Shown: positions 49,113 through 57,827, counted from the stretch's first letter. The stretch is DNA of 64,000 nucleotides from Acidovorax kalamii (GCF_002245625.1 NZ_NOIG01000001.1:372001-436000); one strand, 5' to 3'. The notes: generated from the sequence alone by a model not told the origin. Made by a program: numbers and translations.

Positions 49113-50609
49113 ATGACCGATTTGCTATTGAAGAAAAACTCCACCGATGGAGCCCTCGCAGTGCGCAAGCGCAGCCTGCTGGCGCCCCTGGCCGCCGCCC
49201 TGGTGCTGGCCGGTTGCATGACCCAGCCCGTGGCCCCCGCGCCGCATGCGGGTGTGCCCGTGCCCGCCAGCTTCACCGCAGGGGGCGACGCGTTGCCCAC
49301 GGCCCCCTGGACGATCGCCGCCCCCGCCGAGGCGCAGCCGCGCGGCGAGTGGTGGTTGGGCTTTCAAGACCCGGTGCTGGCCGATCTGGTGCAGCGCGCG
49401 GGCCAGGCCAACACCAGCATCCAGCAGGCCGCCGCGCGCCTGGCCGAGGCCCGCTCGCTGCTGCGCTCTGCCGATGCCGCGCGCTCGGTGCAAGTGGGCG
49501 CCTCGGCCGGTGTGACGCGCCAGGCAGGCGCTGCCACCACGGGCAGCGCAGCACCCGCCACGCTGGGCACCGCGGGGCTCAACGCCTCGTACGAGCTGGA
49601 CCTGTTCGGCCGTCTCTCGCAAACCAGCGACGCCGCACGGCTGGACGCCGATGCGCGCGAAGCCCTGCTGCAAAGCACGCGCCTGATGGTGCAGGCCGAT
49701 GTGGCGCAAACCTACCTGCAGCTGCGCGCCGTGCAGGCCGAGCAGGTGCTGGTGCAAGAGAGTCTGGCCGCGTACCAGGACACCCTGCGCCTCACCCAGC
49801 GCCGCCTGCAGGCGGGCGACGTGGCCGAGCTGGACGTGGCCCGTGTGCAGACCGAGGTGGCCGCTACCGAGTCCGATGCCCTGGCCTTGCAGCGCCAGCA
49901 GGCCCTGCTGACCAACGCGCTGGCCGTGCTGGCAGGCGAGGTGGCCAGCGGCTTTGTGCTGCCGCCCGCGACGGGCGATGCCGCGTTGCCGGTGATCCCC
50001 CCCGGCGTGCCCGGCACGGTGCTGGCCCGCCGACCTGATGTGTCGGCCGCGCAAGCCGCCGTGCTGGCCGCGCAAGCGCGCGTGGGCGTGGCGCAGAAGG
50101 CCTGGTTCCCGGCCGTCACGCTCACGGGCAATGCGGGGCATGCGTCGCCCGAGCTGGGCGATCTGTTCAAGTGGTCCGCCCGTGCCTGGGGCGTGAGTGC
50201 ACTGCTGTCGCTGCCGATCTTTGACGGCGGCCAGCGCGATGCGCAGATCGAGGGCGCGAAGGCGCGCCTGGAGGCTGCGCTGGCTGACCATCGGGGGCAG
50301 GTGCTGAACGCGTTTCGGGACGTGGAGGATCAGCTGACCTCGCTGCGTCTTCTGTCCGGCCAGGCCGAGGCGCAGGGGCGGGCGGTGACAGCTGCGCGGC
50401 GGGCCACGCAGTTGTCGGATGTGCGGTATCGCAATGGGCTGGTGAGTCAGTTGGAGTTGCTGGACGCGCGGCGCAGCGAGTTGCGCAATCGGCGGCAGGA
50501 GCTGCAGGTGCGGACGGCGCAGTATGTGGCGACGGTGGGGTTGATTCGGGCGCTCGGTGGAGGGTGGGGGGAGCAGCCTGCGGTGAAGTTGGCGCAGATG
50601 TCGCAATAG
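49113..50609 (+). CDS. Outer-membrane efflux channel lipoprotein (OprM/NodT family)
   Basis: Outer-membrane factor that completes the RND efflux system. The 498-residue product has a basic N-terminus, a signal peptide with lipobox L-V-L-A-G-C, then two TolC-type repeats (about 85-275 and 290-480) with S-Y-E-L-D-L-F-G near 165 and A-R-R-P-D-V near 320. AGGAG precedes the ATG by seven bases. It is the third gene of the adaptor-pump-channel operon, starting 91 bp after the pump. Codon use is like that of the other two genes. Confidence 0.94.
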   Translation: MTDLLLKKNSTDGALAVRKRSLLAPLAAALVLAGCMTQPVAPAPHAGVPVPASFTAGGDALPTAPWTIAAPAEAQPRGEWWLGFQDPVLADLVQRAGQANTSIQQAAARLAEARSLLRSADAARSVQVGASAGVTRQAGAATTGSAAPATLGTAGLNASYELDLFGRLSQTSDAARLDADAREALLQSTRLMVQADVAQTYLQLRAVQAEQVLVQESLAAYQDTLRLTQRRLQAGDVAELDVARVQTEVAATESDALALQRQQALLTNALAVLAGEVASGFVLPPATGDAALPVIPPGVPGTVLARRPDVSAAQAAVLAAQARVGVAQKAWFPAVTLTGNAGHASPELGDLFKWSARAWGVSALLSLPIFDGGQRDAQIEGAKARLEAALADHRGQVLNAFRDVEDQLTSLRLLSGQAEAQGRAVTAARRATQLSDVRYRNGLVSQLELLDARRSELRNRRQELQVRTAQYVATVGLIRALGGGWGEQPAVKLAQMSQ

Positions 50610-50614
50610 TTGTT

Positions 50615-50675
50615 CGGAGGTCTTTTGGCTGCTAGCGCTTAATGGATAAGCGCTAGCAGCTATTGTTTTCATAGT
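50615..50675 (+). repeat. Interspersed palindromic repeat, copy H
   Basis: Contains TTTTGGCTGCTAGCGCTTAA and the dyad with AGCAGCTATTGTTTTCATAG; same orientation as copy A. It closes the efflux operon at the left border of the long inverted-repeat element. Confidence 0.7.
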
Positions 50676-50740
50676 GCAGGATGTTTTCCAAATGTTGGGG
50701 CTGCGTCTGTCGGAGCCTTGGTGTGCTGGTTTGGAAGGTG

Positions 50741-51402
50741 TGCCTGTGTTCAGGGCGGAGGCCGGGAGTCGCCCGGCGTGCGAGTAACTTTCTTTCGCGT
50801 CGCCGAAAGAAAGTCACCAAAGAAAGGGCGACCCCCAGTCTGCGACCCCTTCGCTGCGCTCCGGGGCAAACCTGCGGCGGGGCGGTTGCGGGATGCGCCG
50901 CAGAACTCACTGCGCTGCTTCGCAGCTCCGCTCGGACAACTGCGGCGAGTCAGATCACGAAGCATGGGCGCTCCGACGCCCATGCCACCCCGCAACCGCC
51001 CCGCCGCAGGCGCAGCCAGCAGGGGTGGGACAGCCGAACAGCCATACGGCCCTTTGCTTCGCTCGGCCTCGCGGTCGCGGCGCGCAGCGCCTGCGCGTTC
51101 GGGGCCGAGCGCAGCGCAGCGAAGCAATGGCCCGTGTGGATGTCCGTTCCCCGGGGTTCCCTTAAGGATGCGCCGAGGAGCGCAGGTTTTGGCGGATCAG
51201 GGCTCGCGTCTGTTTGAGTGACGCGAAGCGGCGCGAGTTTAGCGAGACCCCGCCAAAACCGAGCACCGCAGGTTGCCCGTAGCGAAGCGAAGGGACGCAG
51301 CGTGTAGGGTCGCTTTCTCTTTGGTGACTTTCTCTTGGCGAGGCAAGAGAAAGTTACTGCGCCGCCGGGCGCACACCCCGGTTCCCGCCCTGAATCCAGG
51401 CA
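50741..51402. mobile_element. Non-coding element with arms of about 140 bp in inverted orientation
   Basis: The left arm (50741-50880) and right arm (51262-51402) are imperfect reverse complements over about 140 bp. Shared blocks include TTCAGGGCGG, CGCCCGGCG, AGTAACTTTCT, GAAAGTCACCAAAGA and CAACCTGCGG. No transposase or protein-like frame was found; the several open frames are short and GC-driven. Two oppositely oriented copies of the short repeat flank it. It resembles a large MITE-like or RNA-structure element, but the class is not known to me. The whole gap from 50610 to 51549 holds no gene. Confidence 0.7.
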
Positions 51403-51476
51403 TGCCGCACAGATTCGCGAGCGGGCGTGCACTGGCATCGACAAGCTCAGCACGAACGGGCAGAGCGCGAACCAAT

Positions 51477-51537
51477 AACTATAAAAACAATAGCTGCCAG
51501 CGCTTATCCCACAAGCGCTAACGGCCAAAAATCCTAA
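51477..51537 (-). repeat. Interspersed palindromic repeat, copy I
   Basis: AACTATAAAAACAATAGCTG, then AGCGCTTATC and AAGCGCTAACGGCC. It is the reverse complement orientation of copy H, so the two copies bracket the long element symmetrically. Confidence 0.7.
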
Positions 51538-51549
51538 AAATCCTCTCCA

Positions 51550-52722
51550 TCACCCCTTCAACCACCCCCTCAACCGCTCCACCCCTTCCCCCAACCGCCC
51601 CACATCCCGACTCGCAAAACACCACCGCAACCACCCCGACGCTTCCCCCCCAAACGCACTGCCCGGCGCCAACCCCAACCCCGCCTCCCGCACCAACCGC
51701 TTGGCGAGTGGCAAACACTCGTCATGCCCGTCGATGTGAAAGAACGCATACATGCCCCCACGCGGCGTAGCCACCGACACCCCCGGCACATCGGCCAGCA
51801 ACGGCACCAGCGTGTCCCGGCAGGTCTTCAGATGCGCCACCAGCGCAGGCGTCACCTCCTCCGTGCGCTGCAGCGCCACCGTGGCTGCGCGCTGCACAAA
51901 CACCGGCGCGCACGAGGTGTTGAACTCGATCAGCTTGCCGACGGCATGCGTCAGCGATGGCGGCAGCACCAGCCAGCCCAGGCGCCAGCCGGTCATCAGA
52001 AAACTCTTGGAAAAACTGTGCGTCACGATCAGCCGGTCCTCGGGCTCAGCCACGTCCAGAAAGCTGGGTGCGGCGCCGTTGGCCGTGTCGCCTGCGTAGT
52101 ACAGCCGCTCATACACCTCGTCCGCCAAAATCCACGTACCCGTGCGGCGGCAGTGCGCCAGAATGGTGGCTTGCTCCTCACGTGTCAGCGTCCAGCCTGT
52201 GGGGTTGTTGGGCGCGTTGACCACCAGCAGGCGCGTGCCGGGCGTGATGGCGGCCAGCAGCGCATCCATGTCCAGGCGCCAAGCGCCCTGTGCGTCGGCC
52301 ACCAGCGGCACGGTGCGCACCTGTGCGCCCAGAATGCGTGGCTGCGCCACCAGGTTGGGCCACACGGGCGTCACCAGCACCACCTCGTCGCCCGCGTCCA
52401 CCAGGGCCTGCACGGCCACCATCAGGCCGTTCACGCCGCCGGACGTCACTGCGATGTGGTCGAACCACGCATCGGTGTGCTGCTGCGGGTGCAGGCCGTG
52501 CATGTAGCCTGCAATCGCGTGGCGCAACTCGGGCAGGCCGAGGTTGTGGGCGTAAAAGGTTTCACCGTGCTGCAGCGACGCAATGGCCGCCTCACGGATG
52601 AAATCGGGCGTCACCTCGTCGCTCTCGCCAAACCAGAACTTGAGCACATCGCTGCGCCCCAGGCCTTCGTTGGCCACTTCGCGGATGCGCGACTCTTCGA
52701 GGCTTTGGACTACTTCTCGCAT
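51550..52722 (-). CDS. Pyridoxal phosphate-dependent aminotransferase (class I/II)
   Basis: Fold-type I transaminase of 390 residues. The cofactor-binding residues are visible: Asn173 (N-A-P-N-N-P-T-G-W), Asp201 and Tyr204 (L-A-D-E-V-Y-E-R) and the Schiff-base Lys239 (S-F-S-K-S-F-L-M-T-G-W-R). It belongs to the aspartate/aromatic aminotransferase group, but the amino donor and acceptor are not predictable. The start M-R-E-V-V-Q-S-L has a good AAGGAG site; the upstream open frame is not coding. It is divergent from the aldehyde dehydrogenase gene, and the two could act in the same catabolic route. Confidence 0.9.
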   Translation of the reverse strand: MREVVQSLEESRIREVANEGLGRSDVLKFWFGESDEVTPDFIREAAIASLQHGETFYAHNLGLPELRHAIAGYMHGLHPQQHTDAWFDHIAVTSGGVNGLMVAVQALVDAGDEVVLVTPVWPNLVAQPRILGAQVRTVPLVADAQGAWRLDMDALLAAITPGTRLLVVNAPNNPTGWTLTREEQATILAHCRRTGTWILADEVYERLYYAGDTANGAAPSFLDVAEPEDRLIVTHSFSKSFLMTGWRLGWLVLPPSLTHAVGKLIEFNTSCAPVFVQRAATVALQRTEEVTPALVAHLKTCRDTLVPLLADVPGVSVATPRGGMYAFFHIDGHDECLPLAKRLVREAGLGLAPGSAFGGEASGWLRWCFASRDVGRLGEGVERLRGWLKG

Positions 52723-52810
52723 GCAATCTCCTTGAAATACACAGCCATCATCGCAGGCGTATAGTCGTTTTTTCGATTTTTTCACCACCTTGGCTGACCA
52801 ACCAACGCTC

Positions 52811-54247
52811 ATGACCTATCCCAACACCCAGCTCTTCATCGCAGGCCAGTGGCAAGACGCCGCCGAAGGCAAGACCCTTGCCGTGTTCAACCCCGCCACG
52901 GGCAAGGAAATCGGCCGCGTGGCCCATGCCACCAAGGTGGATCTGGACCGCGCCCTGGACGCCGCACAAAAGGGTTTTGAAGCCTGGCGCGACATGCCTG
53001 CCGCCGAGCGCGCCAAGACCATGCGCCGCGCAGCGGCCCTGATGCGCGAGCGCGCCGAGGCCATTGCCGCCATCATGGTGCAAGAGCAGGGCAAGCCCCT
53101 GGCCGAGGCCAAGGTCGAGACCATGGCATCTGCCGACATCATTGAATGGTTTGCCGACGAGTCGCTGCGCGTGTACGGCCGCATCGTGCCCTCGCGCAAC
53201 CTCAAGGCGCAGCAGATGGTGCTGAAGGACCCGGTGGGCCCTGTAGCGGCCTTCACGCCATGGAACTTCCCCATCAACCAGGTGGTGCGCAAGCTGGCCG
53301 CCGCGCTGGCTGCGGGCTGCTCCATCCTGGTCAAGGCGCCTGAAGAAACCCCCGCCAGCCCGGCCGAGCTGATCCGCGCATTTGCCGACGCAGGCGTGCC
53401 CGTGGGCACCGTGGGACTGGTGTACGGTGACCCGGCTGAAATCTCCAGCTACCTGATCCCGCACCCCATCATCCGCAAGGTCACGTTCACCGGCTCCACG
53501 CCCGTGGGCAAGCAGCTGGCCGCGCTGGCCGGCAAGCACATGAAGCGCGTGACCATGGAGCTGGGCGGCCACGCACCGGTCATCGTGGCTGAAGACGCCG
53601 ACCTGGAACTGGCCATCAAGATCAGCAGCGGCGCCAAGTTCCGCAACGCGGGGCAGGTCTGCATTTCGCCCACGCGCTATCTGGTGCACGAAAGCGTCCG
53701 TGCCGACTTTGTGGCCGCGTTTGCCAAGTACGCGCAGGGCCTGAAGGTGGGTGACGGCCTGACGGCGGGCACGCAGATGGGCCCGCTGGCCAACCCGCGC
53801 CGCATCACCGCCATGGCCGACTTGCTGGCCGATGCGGTGCAGCAGGGCGCCAAGGTGCTGGCCGGTGGCGAGCGCATTGGCAGCGAAGGCAACTTCTTTG
53901 CGCCCACGGTGCTGAACGACGTGCCCTTGTCGGCCCGCATCGTCAACGAAGAACCCTTCGGCCCCGTGGCTGCCGTGCGTGGTTTCACCAAGATCGAGGA
54001 TGCCATTGCCGAAGCCAACCGCCTGCCGTTTGGCCTGGCTGGCTATGCCTTCACCACGTCGCTGAAGAACGCCCACCTGCTGGCCCAGCGCCTGGAAGTG
54101 GGCATGCTCTGGATCAACCAGGCCGCCGCCCCTGCGGCCGAGCTGCCGTTTGGCGGCCTGAAGGACTCGGGCTACGGCTCCGAAGGCGGCCCTGAAGCCA
54201 TCGAGGCGCACATGAACACGCGCCTAGTGTCGATCATGAACGTGTAA
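52811..54247 (+). CDS. NAD(P)-dependent aldehyde dehydrogenase, succinate-semialdehyde-like
   Basis: Oxidises an aldehyde to the acid; 478 residues, cytosolic tetramer type. The catalytic residues are Asn152 (P-W-N-F-P), Glu250 (M-E-L-G-G-H-A-P) and the nucleophile Cys284 (G-Q-V-C-I-S-P-T-R). Overall composition is closest to the GabD/SSADH group, although other ALDH subfamilies cannot be excluded. The ATG at M-T-Y-P-N-T-Q was chosen because the family begins there; a TTG 21 bases upstream is the alternative. It may share a divergent promoter with the aminotransferase, and a long hairpin follows the stop. Confidence 0.88.
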   Translation: MTYPNTQLFIAGQWQDAAEGKTLAVFNPATGKEIGRVAHATKVDLDRALDAAQKGFEAWRDMPAAERAKTMRRAAALMRERAEAIAAIMVQEQGKPLAEAKVETMASADIIEWFADESLRVYGRIVPSRNLKAQQMVLKDPVGPVAAFTPWNFPINQVVRKLAAALAAGCSILVKAPEETPASPAELIRAFADAGVPVGTVGLVYGDPAEISSYLIPHPIIRKVTFTGSTPVGKQLAALAGKHMKRVTMELGGHAPVIVAEDADLELAIKISSGAKFRNAGQVCISPTRYLVHESVRADFVAAFAKYAQGLKVGDGLTAGTQMGPLANPRRITAMADLLADAVQQGAKVLAGGERIGSEGNFFAPTVLNDVPLSARIVNEEPFGPVAAVRGFTKIEDAIAEANRLPFGLAGYAFTTSLKNAHLLAQRLEVGMLWINQAAAPAAELPFGGLKDSGYGSEGGPEAIEAHMNTRLVSIMNV

Positions 54248-54304
54248 AGCATGCCCCGCCGGGCGGCACGCGTTGGTGCGTGTCGCCTGCATCGAGTGGT
54301 GAAC

Positions 54305-54361
54305 AAGGGCCTGCGGGCTGTCTCCCGGGAGTTTTCCGCGAGGCTGCGCGCAGGCCCTTTG
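54305..54361 (+). terminator. Long hairpin terminator after the aldehyde dehydrogenase
   Basis: AAGGGCCTGCG (54305-54315) pairs with CGCAGGCCCTT (54349-54359), with a smaller inner stem around CTCCCGGGAG. Only a few T follow, so it is a moderate terminator. Confidence 0.6.
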
Positions 54362-54439
54362 CTTTGTTGTGGTGCGGCGGTACGCGCGGGGCTGCTGCAG
54401 TACGGCAAGATGCAATGGTGACGTGTGTGGAGGAAGGAT

Positions 54440-54472
54440 TTGACACAGCCCATTAAAAACATATCATGATAT
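54440..54472 (+). promoter_or_regulatory. MarR-gene promoter with palindromic operator
   Basis: TTGACA (54440-54445), a 16-bp spacer and TATCAT (54462-54467) form a near-consensus promoter. A perfect 12-bp palindrome ATATCATGATAT (54461-54472) covers the -10. Repression by the MarR protein itself is the natural reading. Confidence 0.72.
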
Positions 54473-54490
54473 ATATCTAGGTGGCAAAAC

Positions 54491-55051
54491 ATGATCGAAG
54501 ACATCGTCAAGGAACTCGGTTTTCTTACCCTCGGCACCCGCTTCAAGCGCATTGGCGAGGCGCTGCAGGCACAAACCCAGGCGCTGCTGACCGAGCACGG
54601 CATTGGCATGCCTGCGGCGCACTTCCCGCTGCTGGCCGCGCTGAACTGGCACGGCCCGCTGGGGGTGGGCGAACTGAGCCAGGCCGTGGGCGTGAGCCAG
54701 CCCGTGGTCACCCGCTCGCTCAAAGGCCTGGAGGACAGCGGCCTGGTGGTGTCCGAAGCGGTGGAGGGCGACCGGCGCATACGGCGTGTGGCGCTCAGCC
54801 CCGAGGGGCAGGCCCTGGTCCGGCGCGCCCAGCGCGAGGTCTGGCCCGTGATCGAAGCCTCGGTGGCCCAGGTGTGTGCATCGCTTGAAGGCCCTTTGCT
54901 GCAGCAACTCGCGGCGCTGGAGGTGGGCCTGCAGCGCACCTCGTTGCTACAACGCTCGGCGGCCGCCATTGCGAGTGAGCCGTCCCCGCGCAAGCGCAAA
55001 ACCCCCGCCCTCAGCAAGCCCGCAAAAAAGACCCAGGAAACCTCACGATGA
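54491..55051 (+). CDS. MarR-family transcriptional regulator
   Basis: Dimeric winged-helix regulator of 186 residues. The core spans about residues 25-140 with the recognition-helix region G-V-S-Q-P-V-V-T-R-S-L-K (about 75-86) and the wing D-R-R-I-R-R-V (about 97-103). The last 25 residues are Lys/Pro-rich and unusual. It starts 18 bp after a perfect palindrome placed on its own -10 box, so autorepression is likely. Its stop overlaps the start of the acetyltransferase gene (ATGA), meaning the two genes are coupled and the regulator probably controls it. Confidence 0.9.
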   Translation: MIEDIVKELGFLTLGTRFKRIGEALQAQTQALLTEHGIGMPAAHFPLLAALNWHGPLGVGELSQAVGVSQPVVTRSLKGLEDSGLVVSEAVEGDRRIRRVALSPEGQALVRRAQREVWPVIEASVAQVCASLEGPLLQQLAALEVGLQRTSLLQRSAAAIASEPSPRKRKTPALSKPAKKTQETSR

Positions 55052-55734
55052 ACACCACCAACAATCCCTTCGACCGGCCCGTCTGGGCATCCCTGGCCTA
55101 TGCGCCCCTCCTGGCCGAAGGTGGCGACGAGGCCCGGCGCTACCGGCGTGATGTCAACCTGTTTGCATCCGCCCGGGACGACGGTGACGGCACCAGCCTG
55201 GCGGCCCTGGCCCCGCTGGTGGCCGAGGGCGAGGCCGTGTTTGTGCTGCAAGCCCAGCCTGCCCCCGTGCCCCTCGGCCTGCAGGCCCTGCGCCGCGCCG
55301 AGGGCGTGCAGATGCTGGCCACGCAGGCGATTGCGCCCGAGCCCGGCAAGGAAGACATCGTGGAGCTGGGCGACGCCGATGCCGCCGAGATGCTCGCCCT
55401 GGCCCAGCTCACCGAGCCCGGCCCGTTCCTGCCCCGCACCCACACCATGGGCCGCTTCATCGGCATCCGCGTGGGCGGCCGCCTGGCGGCCATGGCGGGC
55501 GAGCGCATGCGCTTTGCGGGCGGCACTGAGGTGAGCGGTGTCTGCACCCACCCCGACTTTCGCGGCCACGGCTTTGCACGCAGGCTGTCGTCCGTGGTGG
55601 CGCATGCCATCCAGCAGCGGGGCGACCAGGCGTTTTTGCACGCGTGGGCGACGAACACAGCGGCGATTGCTTTGTATGAAAGCCTGGGGTTTCGCATCCG
55701 CACCGGCGTACATGTGGTGGTGCTGGGGCGGTGA
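55048..55734 (+). CDS. GNAT-family N-acetyltransferase
   Basis: Acetyltransferase of 228 residues with a C-terminal GNAT core (about 95-225). The acetyl-CoA signature is G-V-C-T-H-P-D-F-R-G-H-G-F-A-R-R-L-S (about 167-184; R-G-H-G-F-A is the Q/R-x-x-G-x-G/A loop), followed by F-L-H-A-W-A-T-N-T-A-A-I-A-L-Y-E-S-L-G-F. This ending is like GCN5 N-terminal-acetyltransferase or antibiotic-type relatives, but the substrate is unknown. It forms an operon with the MarR regulator, the type of pairing often seen in stress or drug-response loci. Confidence 0.9.
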   Translation: MNTTNNPFDRPVWASLAYAPLLAEGGDEARRYRRDVNLFASARDDGDGTSLAALAPLVAEGEAVFVLQAQPAPVPLGLQALRRAEGVQMLATQAIAPEPGKEDIVELGDADAAEMLALAQLTEPGPFLPRTHTMGRFIGIRVGGRLAAMAGERMRFAGGTEVSGVCTHPDFRGHGFARRLSSVVAHAIQQRGDQAFLHAWATNTAAIALYESLGFRIRTGVHVVVLGR

Positions 55735-55826
55735 AGAAATTTCGGACAAGTTGCTGCATGCTGCGGCAGTGCCCGTTCCTGTGCGGTTGGCCGTTACCAT
55801 TCCTTCCGTGACGGAGGTATCGGCCC

Positions 55827-56612
55827 ATGCTGTTGACGCGACTGCTTGTTCCATGGTTGGCTTTGTTTTGCGCCTTGCCCGCTATCGCGGGCATGGAGAG
55901 AGAAAGCCACAGCACCCGTGGCGGATTGTTCTTTGCTTTGCTGCCGCCCGATGCCGAGCGGGTGATGGCACGTTTTGATGACAAGGCCCAGCTACAGCGG
56001 CTGGTGCAGCACTGCAATGCGGACAAGGCGGTGTTTGCATTGCAAGGCGGCGTGAAGTACCGGTGCAAGGCCGAGGTGTTCAAGACTCAGTCCGGCGCCG
56101 ACGACTGGGACGTGACAGGGGTGACCGTGCAAGGCCCGGCCCGCCAGAGTGAGCGCAGGCAGTACGCGCTGTTTTCGATGGCGCCACCCGCCACGCCCCG
56201 GTGGGACGTGCGCAAGATCGACCCTGACCTCCGCACCGAACTGCAGACCTACATCCAGTCCGACACGCGCCGCTTTGGCGCACTGTTGCGCCAACTGAAG
56301 TGGGACGATGCCAGGTCGATCCAGCAGCCCCACGACGCCCCCGGCGCGCGCACCACGGTGGTGGTGCCTGGCAAGGTGGTGCGCGACGCGGACGCGTTCT
56401 ACCAAGCGCAAAGGCACCATGTGTTTGTGCGCAGCAGCCAGGGCACTTATGCCTACATGGGTGAGGTGCCTGGCACCCCTGAGAGCCATGTCGATATCGA
56501 TGGCAACGACCTGCCCGGGCTGGTGGTGGAGGAAGGGTGTGATGGCTGGTGCATCAGCCTGTGGCGCCTGACCGGCGGGCTGCGGCAGGTGGGGCGGTTT
56601 GGGGGGCATTGA
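55827..56612 (+). CDS. Secreted protein of unknown function
   Basis: A 261-residue protein with a clear N-terminal signal peptide (M-L-L-T-R-L-L-V-P, then a hydrophobic run to A-I-A-G). The mature part carries a C-N-A-D-K-A-V-F-A-L segment near 63 and C-K-A-E-V-F near 80, then C-D-G-W-C near 239, so a pair of disulfides is possible. An E-V-P-G-T-P-E-S-H-V-D-I-D-G-N-D-L-P-G-L segment near 214 looks like a small beta domain. I recognise no family. It has the codon use of its neighbours and lies after the MarR-GNAT operon. Confidence 0.68.
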   Translation: MLLTRLLVPWLALFCALPAIAGMERESHSTRGGLFFALLPPDAERVMARFDDKAQLQRLVQHCNADKAVFALQGGVKYRCKAEVFKTQSGADDWDVTGVTVQGPARQSERRQYALFSMAPPATPRWDVRKIDPDLRTELQTYIQSDTRRFGALLRQLKWDDARSIQQPHDAPGARTTVVVPGKVVRDADAFYQAQRHHVFVRSSQGTYAYMGEVPGTPESHVDIDGNDLPGLVVEEGCDGWCISLWRLTGGLRQVGRFGGH

Positions 56613-56752
56613 TGCCGCTGTATGTCTGCTCGGCACCCGCCATGTGGCAGACACTGCCCATCGGTGAAAGTCCCATGCGCCCGGCACATGTCCATTCGGA
56701 CGCCCCGTCGCTGCCGTAGCATGTCCGCCTGTCCACACGCCAGCTGTACCCG

Positions 56753-57154
56753 ATGCCTTCGATAGCACGTGCCACCAGAATTTTTCTGATCTGCGGACTG
56801 GCGGCCCATGCCGTGTGGCATGGCTACACCGCCGACCTTGCTGGCGAGACCGCCTGGGGCGGCTATGCCAAAGCGGCCGCCTGTGCTGTTGCCGCCATGG
56901 GCCTGTGGCGGGGCGTGATGTGGGGGCTCAGTCTGGCCAGCGTGGTGTGGATGATCGAGTGCTTGCGCTGGACGATGCGCTACTTCCTCTCTGCTGGCGA
57001 GCTGCGCGTGCCGCTGCTTTTGGACAGTCTTGTGGGCTCACCCACCCCGCTCCCGGTGCACATCGTTCTGGTCCTGGTGTTCGCTGTGGGCATGCTGGCG
57101 CCGTTGGTGGTGTTGGGGCGGCGTGGTGAAGGATTTCGGGGGGCGGCGTGGTGA
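56753..57154 (+). CDS. Small multi-pass membrane protein of unknown function
   Basis: A 133-residue hydrophobic protein with about four membrane segments (about 8-25, 35-55, 57-80 and 98-120) and a basic cytosolic end (R-R-G-E-G-F-R-G). No motif I recognise. It begins about 140 bp after the secreted-protein gene and is read in the same direction. The start has no strong ribosome site and the gene could begin at another codon. Coding is supported by steady hydrophobicity and length. Confidence 0.6.
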   Translation: MPSIARATRIFLICGLAAHAVWHGYTADLAGETAWGGYAKAAACAVAAMGLWRGVMWGLSLASVVWMIECLRWTMRYFLSAGELRVPLLLDSLVGSPTPLPVHIVLVLVFAVGMLAPLVVLGRRGEGFRGAAW

Positions 57155-57196
57155 AGGATGGCTCGGGGCAGTGCGTACCAAAAAACCAAAATTCAG

Positions 57197-57595
57197 ATGA
57201 CCATTAATAAGCAAGACCCTCAAGTGCCTGCCCTCAGGGATGCGGATTCGGAGCGTCCTATTCCTTCGGCTTGGCGACCGGTCATTTGTGAGATTGTTCG
57301 TGCGTTCGTGGGGCGAGACTACGCATTGAGCGTAGGTGTTCCCGGCGTTTCACCTGTGTCGTCTGAGACGGCAGAACATATCGAGAAATACATCCAGCAT
57401 TACGGAGAGGAATTGGTGGAACTCCCGGAGGAAACCTGGGATTCCTCCGTGTGCATCTGGATGGGAGTTCGGTGGGATGCGCTGATTGATCTCTGGACGT
57501 CTTCCGAGGGAAGAAGTGACCTTGTGCTCAGTCTCAGGGTGTCTGAGGACGGTAGCGGGTTCAAGTTTGATGTCTACATGGTCTACGTACCATAG
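57197..57595 (+). CDS. DUF7668-like soluble protein
   Basis: A 132-residue protein with the pattern W-R-P-V-I-C-E-I-V-R-A-F-V-G near residue 30, an S-V-G-V-P-G-V segment near 48, A-E-H-I-E-K-Y-I-Q-H-Y-G-E near 62, and the very conserved-looking E-E-T-W-D-S-S-V-C-I-W-M-G near 80-92, then L-I-D-L-W-T and S-D-L-V-L-S-L-R-V near the end. I recall these features from the DUF7668 family; function unknown. Its base composition is clearly lower in GC than the neighbours, suggesting transfer. It converges on the TonB receptor gene. Confidence 0.68.
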   Translation: MTINKQDPQVPALRDADSERPIPSAWRPVICEIVRAFVGRDYALSVGVPGVSPVSSETAEHIEKYIQHYGEELVELPEETWDSSVCIWMGVRWDALIDLWTSSEGRSDLVLSLRVSEDGSGFKFDVYMVYVP

Positions 57596-57698
57596 CGCGT
57601 GTCATGCGGGTTCGGGCACGAACGGATTGAGTACTCCCGGACCAGTGCGTTGAACTTCGCCGCGTTCTTGGTAGCCGCCGCAAATCCTCGCAAAACAA

Positions 57699-57732
57699 AG
57701 CCCCGGCTCATCGATAAGCCGGGGCTTTTTTT
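57699..57732 (+). terminator. Strong terminator between convergent genes
   Basis: AGCCCCGGCT (57699-57708) pairs with AGCCGGGGCT (57717-57726), an 8-base loop, then seven T in all. It serves the DUF7668-like gene and, weakly, the receptor gene from the other side. Confidence 0.92.
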
Positions 57733-57733
57733 G

Positions 57734-57795
57734 TTTGCTATTATTTTTATAGCTACCAAGGCTTTTCCATAGCGCGGAGAAGCCCATTCTGGCTT
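57734..57795 (-). repeat. Interspersed palindromic repeat, copy J (reference copy)
   Basis: TTTGCTATTATTTTTATAGC begins the copy, which then carries AAGGCTTTTCCATAGCGCGG and a GCCCATTCTGGCTTGAA end. The best-preserved copies (A, E, J) were aligned by eye to derive the family. It follows the terminator downstream of the receptor gene. Confidence 0.75.
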
Positions 57796-57827
57796 GAATC
57801 TCTTCAAGCCAGCCTCTTCCCGTGCCC

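Noticed and set aside
49113-49160. TTTGCTATTGAAG at the start of the efflux channel gene as another copy of the interspersed repeat
   Set aside because: Only about eleven bases match and the rest does not align, so it was not counted.
50681-51528. Several open frames of 80-190 codons inside the long inverted-repeat element
   Set aside because: They differ on the two arms, lack ribosome sites and consist of Arg/Pro/Ala-rich composition. The arms are reverse complements, which explains paired frames.
54305-54361. Long hairpin after the aldehyde dehydrogenase as a riboswitch
   Set aside because: It is downstream of a stop codon and upstream of a separate promoter; a terminator explains it better.
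57596-57698. Minus-strand reading of the gap after the DUF7668-like gene that looks protein-like (N-A-L-V-R-E-Y-S)
   Set aside because: It has no start with a ribosome site and runs across the strong terminator; it could be a small remnant, but I cannot support it.
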